From Lentihominibacter hominis (lineage in GTDB: Bacteria > Bacillota > Clostridia > Peptostreptococcales > Anaerovoracaceae): a stretch of DNA of 64,000 nucleotides. Position numbers and translations under genes: made by a program. The stretch spans positions 372,001-436,000 of the forward strand of contig NZ_JACRTA010000002.1 in the NCBI RefSeq assembly GCF_014385065.1, given 5' to 3'. This document shows positions 59,983-64,000 of this stretch, one piece after another (position 1 is the first letter of the stretch; every line of letters begins with the position of its first letter). The notes under the pieces are model-generated. The model had not been told where the DNA came from. It saw only the letters and a list, made by a program, of their open reading frames with translations, and did not search any database.

Positions 59983-61872
59983 ATGAAGATTTTTATGAAA
60001 AAGGTGGAAACTTTTTTAAATGTTGGAGGAACTGTAAAAGAGATAATATTGCTTGCAATTTCCGGTATATCTCTTTTGTTAAGTATCTTTCATATTTTTG
60101 ACCTTTCTTTTGATTTAGCGTGGATAGCTATAATCCTGTGCGGAATTCCTATAATTCTTGAAGCTGTCATAGGCCTTGTCACTGAATTTGATATAAAAGC
60201 AGATGTACTGGTTTCAATGGCGCTTATTGCAGCGGTGTTTATAGGAGAAGATTTTGCTGCAGGAGAAGTGGCATTTATTATGCAGCTGGGAGCGCTTTTG
60301 GAGGATATTACCGTTGAACGGGCAAGAGCCGGGATAGAAAAACTTGTTCATCTTACTCCTCAGACTGCAAGAGTTATAAAAAATGGTTCAGAAAAGATTA
60401 TATCTGCGCAGCAGGTAGCTGTCGATGATATTCTCAGAGTATTGCCCGGAGAGACTATTCCTGTTGATGGGATTGTTCTATCAGGGAAGACGTCGGTGAA
60501 TGAGGCTGTTATGACAGGAGAATCTTTACCAGTAGACAAATCGGAAGGTGATGAGGTTTCTTCGGGTACTGTAAATCAGTTTGGCCCTTTTGAGATGAAG
60601 GCTGTAAAAGTAGGAGAAGACAGTTCTATTCAGAGAATGATAAGACTTGTACAGTCAGCGGATGCGGGGAAAGCAGAGATCGTTGGCATAGCAGATCGAT
60701 GGGCTACGTGGATAGTTGTTGTGGCTTTGGCAGCAGCAGGATTTACATGGCTTGTATCAGAAGAGCTTATCAGAGCAGTAACTATTCTCGTGGTTTTTTG
60801 CCCATGTGCTCTCGTACTGGCAACTCCTACTGCGATTATGGCAGCTATAGGGAACGCTACGAAACACGGATTTCTTGTACGTGAAGGGGATGCTTTGGAG
60901 CGATTGGCATCTGTTTCTGAAGTAACTTTTGACAAGACCGGAACTTTGACATATGGAACACCTGAAGTAACTGCAGTAAGAAGTTTTTTGAGTCAATATA
61001 GCTATGAGGATATATATGGTTTTTGTGCTTCAGCGGAAAAGCTGTCAGAACATCCTCTGGGCAAAGCTGTAGTTAGGTGCTATATTAACGAGATGGGAAA
61101 GGTTCCCGAACAGCCGGATGAATTCAGAATGATCCCCGGAAGAGGCGTTTCCTGTGTTATTAAAGGGAAAAAACTGTTGGCCGGAAATGAAGCTATGATG
61201 AAGGATAACAATATTCTGTTTTCAAAGGTACAGAAAGCTGCTGTGAATATGTTTTCAAATCGGGGATGTACGAGTATATATGTAGCTTCAGATGGAGAAC
61301 CTGCAGGCTATTTGGCTTTGTCTGACACCGTAAGATCGGAAAGTCCTGATATGATAAAATCTCTGATTTCACTTAAAATCAGACCTGTACTTTTGACAGG
61401 AGATCATAAAAGTGCAGCAGTTTCTATAGCGGAACGTTTAAATATCAAAGAAGTATACGCAGAATGTTTTCCGGAAGATAAGCTTGGCATGATAGAGCAA
61501 TATCAAGAACAAGGAAAAAAGATCTGCATGATAGGTGATGGTATAAATGATGCTCCAGCCCTGAAGAAAGCCGATGTGGGAATTGCAATGGGAGAAGTTG
61601 GAAGCGATATAGCAGTGGATGCGGCAGATATTGTACTTATAGATGATGAAATCAAAGAACTTCCACATCTTCTTGCTCTGTCAAAAAGAATGATGGCAAC
61701 CATAAAGTGTAATATGAGCTTTTCTATGATATTGAATTTTATTGCTGTCATACTTGCTATTACAGGTATACTTACTCCTGTGATAGGAGCACTCGTACAT
61801 AATGCCGGATCTATTATTGTCATTGTAAACTCAGCTATACTTTTGAACTGGAGGAGTAAGATTAAAGTTTAG
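59983..61872 (+). CDS. P1B-type heavy-metal-exporting ATPase
   Basis: A 629-residue pump without an N-terminal HMA domain. It has the A-domain TGESLPVDKS, the membrane CPCAL motif (about 265), phosphorylation site DKTGTLTYG (about 312), GDHKSA (about 467), GDGINDAPALKKADVGIAMG (about 513) and the HP motif SEHPLGKAV. The last membrane segment is VHNAGSIIVIVNSAILL, unlike the MSxS of copper P1B-1 pumps. The CsoR-family regulator favours copper; metal specificity is uncertain. GAGGAG precedes the ATG. Confidence 0.92.
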   Translation: MKIFMKKVETFLNVGGTVKEIILLAISGISLLLSIFHIFDLSFDLAWIAIILCGIPIILEAVIGLVTEFDIKADVLVSMALIAAVFIGEDFAAGEVAFIMQLGALLEDITVERARAGIEKLVHLTPQTARVIKNGSEKIISAQQVAVDDILRVLPGETIPVDGIVLSGKTSVNEAVMTGESLPVDKSEGDEVSSGTVNQFGPFEMKAVKVGEDSSIQRMIRLVQSADAGKAEIVGIADRWATWIVVVALAAAGFTWLVSEELIRAVTILVVFCPCALVLATPTAIMAAIGNATKHGFLVREGDALERLASVSEVTFDKTGTLTYGTPEVTAVRSFLSQYSYEDIYGFCASAEKLSEHPLGKAVVRCYINEMGKVPEQPDEFRMIPGRGVSCVIKGKKLLAGNEAMMKDNNILFSKVQKAAVNMFSNRGCTSIYVASDGEPAGYLALSDTVRSESPDMIKSLISLKIRPVLLTGDHKSAAVSIAERLNIKEVYAECFPEDKLGMIEQYQEQGKKICMIGDGINDAPALKKADVGIAMGEVGSDIAVDAADIVLIDDEIKELPHLLALSKRMMATIKCNMSFSMILNFIAVILAITGILTPVIGALVHNAGSIIVIVNSAILLNWRSKIKV

Positions 61873-62024
61873 GCATATTAACAGAGTTTAGTTTTTTTGC
61901 ACCTTTAATTTTATCCATGGTAAGCACATAGGTTTTATGAATGTAATATAATTGATTTTACTTGGCAAACTGGATATAATATAGACGTGTTATATATTAA
62001 AAACAGGAGGCTTAAAGAAAAGCT

Positions 62025-62813
62025 ATGGATTATGAAATTGCTATGGAAATGCAGAGAATATGTACGGGTGAAAAACGAGAATTGACAAGAGGACAAATCG
62101 CAGGTGAAATAATAGATCTTAAAAGCCTGACAAAGGGTCTGAAACCCGAAACTGTAAAAAAATGTGAAGAATATTATGAGAACATGATAGGCAGTGGAGA
62201 ACGTAAGCTTTACGATGTGGATATGCTTATGGAGGAGACTGAATCGATAAAAGCTGATTTTGACAGCTTTATGAAGAATCATAAAGCTGATGATGCCTTC
62301 AAAAGATTATATGATGATATTGGAGACTTTTTTCAGATTCCTCCGTTCGAGGGGCTCGATAATATAGAGTATGGAGTTCATGAGGTGTGTGTATTTTCTA
62401 TTCTTGAGTATTTTACATGGAAAACCCTTTCTAATCACGATCATGAAACATGCCGAGCAGAGTACAGAGAGAGTATAGCAGAAAGAACTTTTGAAGAAGT
62501 AGCAGATAAATGGATAGCGGTGTGTGACGATTTACAGAGGAGATATCAGAAGATAGATGGAGATGTGAAAGACCAGTACGGTCTCAAGCTCAAGTTGGCA
62601 GGATGCTGTGTTATTGCGGTAACGGCTATAAGGGATCAAGATTCATTTGTTCTTGATATGGCACAGACAGGAGCTTCAGAAAGAGCTAAGGATATTGTGG
62701 ACGCCCGCGAAAATGAAACATATAAAGAAGGTGAGAGTATTCTAAATGATAATGTTGTAAAACTCTTTGATTTTGTTTATTCTCAGATCCGTGAAAATAG
62801 GAAGATATCGTAA
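62025..62813 (+). CDS. Hypothetical protein
   Basis: A 262-residue soluble protein with no recognised family. It is acidic and mostly helical by sequence. The first third has GQIAGEIIDLKSLTKGLKPETVKKCEEYY; later there is HDHETCRAEYRESIAERTFEEVADKWIAVCDDLQ (about 146-180). A -35 TTGATT with a 17-base spacer to TATAAT lies about 50 bases upstream, and GGAGGC precedes the ATG. Its stop overlaps the MGMT-like gene (TAATG), so the two are translationally coupled. Confidence 0.6.
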   Translation: MDYEIAMEMQRICTGEKRELTRGQIAGEIIDLKSLTKGLKPETVKKCEEYYENMIGSGERKLYDVDMLMEETESIKADFDSFMKNHKADDAFKRLYDDIGDFFQIPPFEGLDNIEYGVHEVCVFSILEYFTWKTLSNHDHETCRAEYRESIAERTFEEVADKWIAVCDDLQRRYQKIDGDVKDQYGLKLKLAGCCVIAVTAIRDQDSFVLDMAQTGASERAKDIVDARENETYKEGESILNDNVVKLFDFVYSQIRENRKIS

Positions 62814-63121
62814 TGAAGATGCTTTTAGACAAAGATCTCCTTTATGAAATATTATCTGTAGTTGAGGAGATTCCGGAGGGCTGTGTTGCGACTTACGGAC
62901 AGATTGCGAGACTTATAGGACGTGAAAAAAATGCTCGCCTTGTAGGAAGGGTTCTTTCAATGTCTGAGTTATATGGGGAATATCCGTGCCATAGGGTGGT
63001 TAATCATGCAGGTCGACTTGTTCCCGGATGGGAGGATCAAAGGGGGCTTTTGATGAAGGAAGGTGTTCCTATGAAGGATCTGAACCATGTAGATATAAAG
63101 AAATGTCTGTGGGAAGAATAA
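62813..63121 (+). CDS. MGMT/ATL-family DNA alkyltransferase-domain protein
   Basis: A 102-residue protein of only the DNA-binding domain of O6-methylguanine methyltransferase. IPEGCVATYGQIARLIGREKNARLVGRVLSMSELYGEYPCHRVVNHAGRLVPGW (about 20-73) includes PCHRV with its acceptor Cys intact. Stand-alone homologues (ATL type) usually have Trp or Ala there and flag lesions for excision repair; a retained Cys may permit transfer. Coupled to the upstream unknown gene. Confidence 0.82.
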   Translation: MKMLLDKDLLYEILSVVEEIPEGCVATYGQIARLIGREKNARLVGRVLSMSELYGEYPCHRVVNHAGRLVPGWEDQRGLLMKEGVPMKDLNHVDIKKCLWEE

Positions 63122-63182
63122 ATATATTCTGTTAAATTAAGATATTATGAAAGTTTCTTGGAAATTATGTGAGATATGTTGA

Positions 63183-63223
63183 CTACTATGTTATTTTGTG
63201 AATAATAACATAGTAGATTTTTT
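63183..63223 (+). terminator. Terminator after the MGMT-like gene
   Basis: CTACTATGTTATT (63183-63195) pairs perfectly with AATAACATAGTAG (63204-63216), 13 bp, followed by ATTTTTT. Confidence 0.87.
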
Positions 63224-63254
63224 GTTGTGTAAAAAATGTTAATAGGAGGTATCT

Positions 63255-64000
63255 TTGCAGGTTATATCGTCAGAAGAGACAAAAACAAGAAATCATCTGA
63301 TGGATAATATCAAAGGAATATTGATGATTTCCGTGATAACGGCTCATTATTTGAGAGTAGGAGGGAGCTTTCAGCTGTCGTCTTTTGACGGGACAGTATA
63401 TATCACAGCGTTCTCTTTCATAATGCAGGGCTTTTTATTCTTTTCCGGATATTTTTCCAAAAATCTGCAGAAATGCAGAGACGGAGCTGTGAAAAATTTT
63501 CTTTTACCGTATATAATTATGATGCCATTGATGTTTATAAGCAGGTATATACTTTCAGGCAATGCGGAGCTTAATTTTTTTAAACCATCTTTTGCTTTGT
63601 GGTTTATGCTGGTAATGTTTGTGTATAGGTTTTTTCTTAAGTCGATTTATAAGATTCCATATATTGTACACATAAGTGTATTTTTAATGCTGATCTCTGG
63701 ATGTATTCCGTTTTTAGGTGAAGAATTAGCATTAGGAAGGATATGTTCTTTTTTCTTTTTCTTTATTTTAGGGTATAAATGCGAAGAAAAACACATTGAG
63801 AAAATAAGAGATATACCGAAGGGTATCATGATCATTGTTCTGATATTTCTGGGTGCATTTTCTTTATTTATGGCATATGGTGAAGTCTGGGACACCGAGG
63901 TATGGCAGATGAAAGAATGCTATTTGGCATTTGGGATGAGTAATTTTGAGGGTATATTTGCCAGGTTGGTTTTAGCAGTGACAGCTTTGGGATGGATTAT
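63255..64000 (+). CDS. Acyltransferase-3-family membrane protein (partial, runs off the edge)
   Basis: An open frame of 248 codons without a stop. The start is TTG 63255, 5 bases after AGGAGG; ATG 63300 is an in-frame alternative. The hydrophobic sequence begins NHLMDNIKGILMISVITAHYLRVGGS and shows GFLFFSGYFSKNL and ALWFMLVMFVYRFF, as in the acyltransferase 3 family that O-acetylates surface polysaccharides or peptidoglycan. At least six helices are visible and the rest is outside the window. Confidence 0.75.
   Translation, partial: MQVISSEETKTRNHLMDNIKGILMISVITAHYLRVGGSFQLSSFDGTVYITAFSFIMQGFLFFSGYFSKNLQKCRDGAVKNFLLPYIIMMPLMFISRYILSGNAELNFFKPSFALWFMLVMFVYRFFLKSIYKIPYIVHISVFLMLISGCIPFLGEELALGRICSFFFFFILGYKCEEKHIEKIRDIPKGIMIIVLIFLGAFSLFMAYGEVWDTEVWQMKECYLAFGMSNFEGIFARLVLAVTALGWI

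Noticed and set aside
1..64000. CRISPR arrays, intact insertion sequences or integrase genes
   Set aside because: No regularly spaced repeats and no transposase or integrase frames were seen.

Overview
The window looks like a piece of a low-GC Clostridia-type Firmicutes chromosome (Eubacteriales; possibly Peptostreptococcales/Anaerovoracaceae, but the family is a guess). Supporting signs are the AT-rich sequence, strong AGGAGG-type ribosome binding sites with some TTG/GTG starts, a zapA-mutS2 junction, murB-PHP-rapZ-whiA, many ferredoxin, rubredoxin, flavodoxin and Fe-S proteins of an anaerobe, and a CsoR-regulated metal ATPase. Most of it is ordinary chromosome, broken by several accessory patches.

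Layout. 1-6250: zapA tail, mutS2, argS, a radical SAM protein and a TPR protein on the + strand, then a three-tRNA array (Asn, Leu, initiator Met; 6369-6684). 6817-13379: a LysR regulator divergent from a five-gene catabolic-looking operon (YkvI-like transporter, nitrilase-family hydrolase, DUF6282 metallohydrolase, IlvD/Edd dehydratase, alpha/beta hydrolase without a serine at the usual elbow), with a perfect inverted repeat at about -65 of its promoter. 13417-14588: a solitary holin-endolysin cassette with a leader ORF and a hairpin that hides the holin ribosome binding site. 14693-20865: thioesterase, carAB, a small membrane protein, a TerC protein. 20885-25955: a two-component system divergent from a secreted M28 peptidase that has an attenuator-like leader. 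26093-27913: YfcE phosphodiesterase, then a MoaA-like protein without its Fe-S motif paired with a Fic-like protein without the catalytic motif.

27914-33990 (minus strand): argG-argH followed directly by a response regulator, ABC transporter and histidine kinase of the peptide-antibiotic-resistance type. 34196-41671: AI-2E-family permease, murB, PHP protein, rapZ, whiA (no yvcK between them), corA and rlmD with a frame-shifted C-terminal tail. 41737-43900: a small degraded island (HNH nuclease pseudogene, RhuM-family protein, debris). 43930-47779: an electron-transfer/nitrosative-stress-like group (flavodoxin, rubredoxin, cupin, Fe-S protein, Crp/Fnr regulator, Fe-S aldo/keto reductase) centred on a perfect palindrome. 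47874-50870: TfoX-like protein, SseB-macro fusion, MATE exporter and a short ORF that starts like hybrid-cluster protein. 50881-53549: hybrid sensor kinase and HxlR regulator.

53806-59399: ferredoxin-nitroreductase, remnant of a 4Fe-4S protein, an OpuC-like ABC transporter, a PPC/DUF296 protein, a macrodomain-linked sirtuin (SirTM) and a zinc-type macrodomain protein, which together suggest a reversible protein ADP-ribosylation module in an unusual context. 59428-61872: CsoR-family repressor and P1B-type ATPase with three ATACC-N6-GGTAT operators. 62025-64000: an unknown protein coupled to an MGMT-like protein, then an acyltransferase cut by the window edge.
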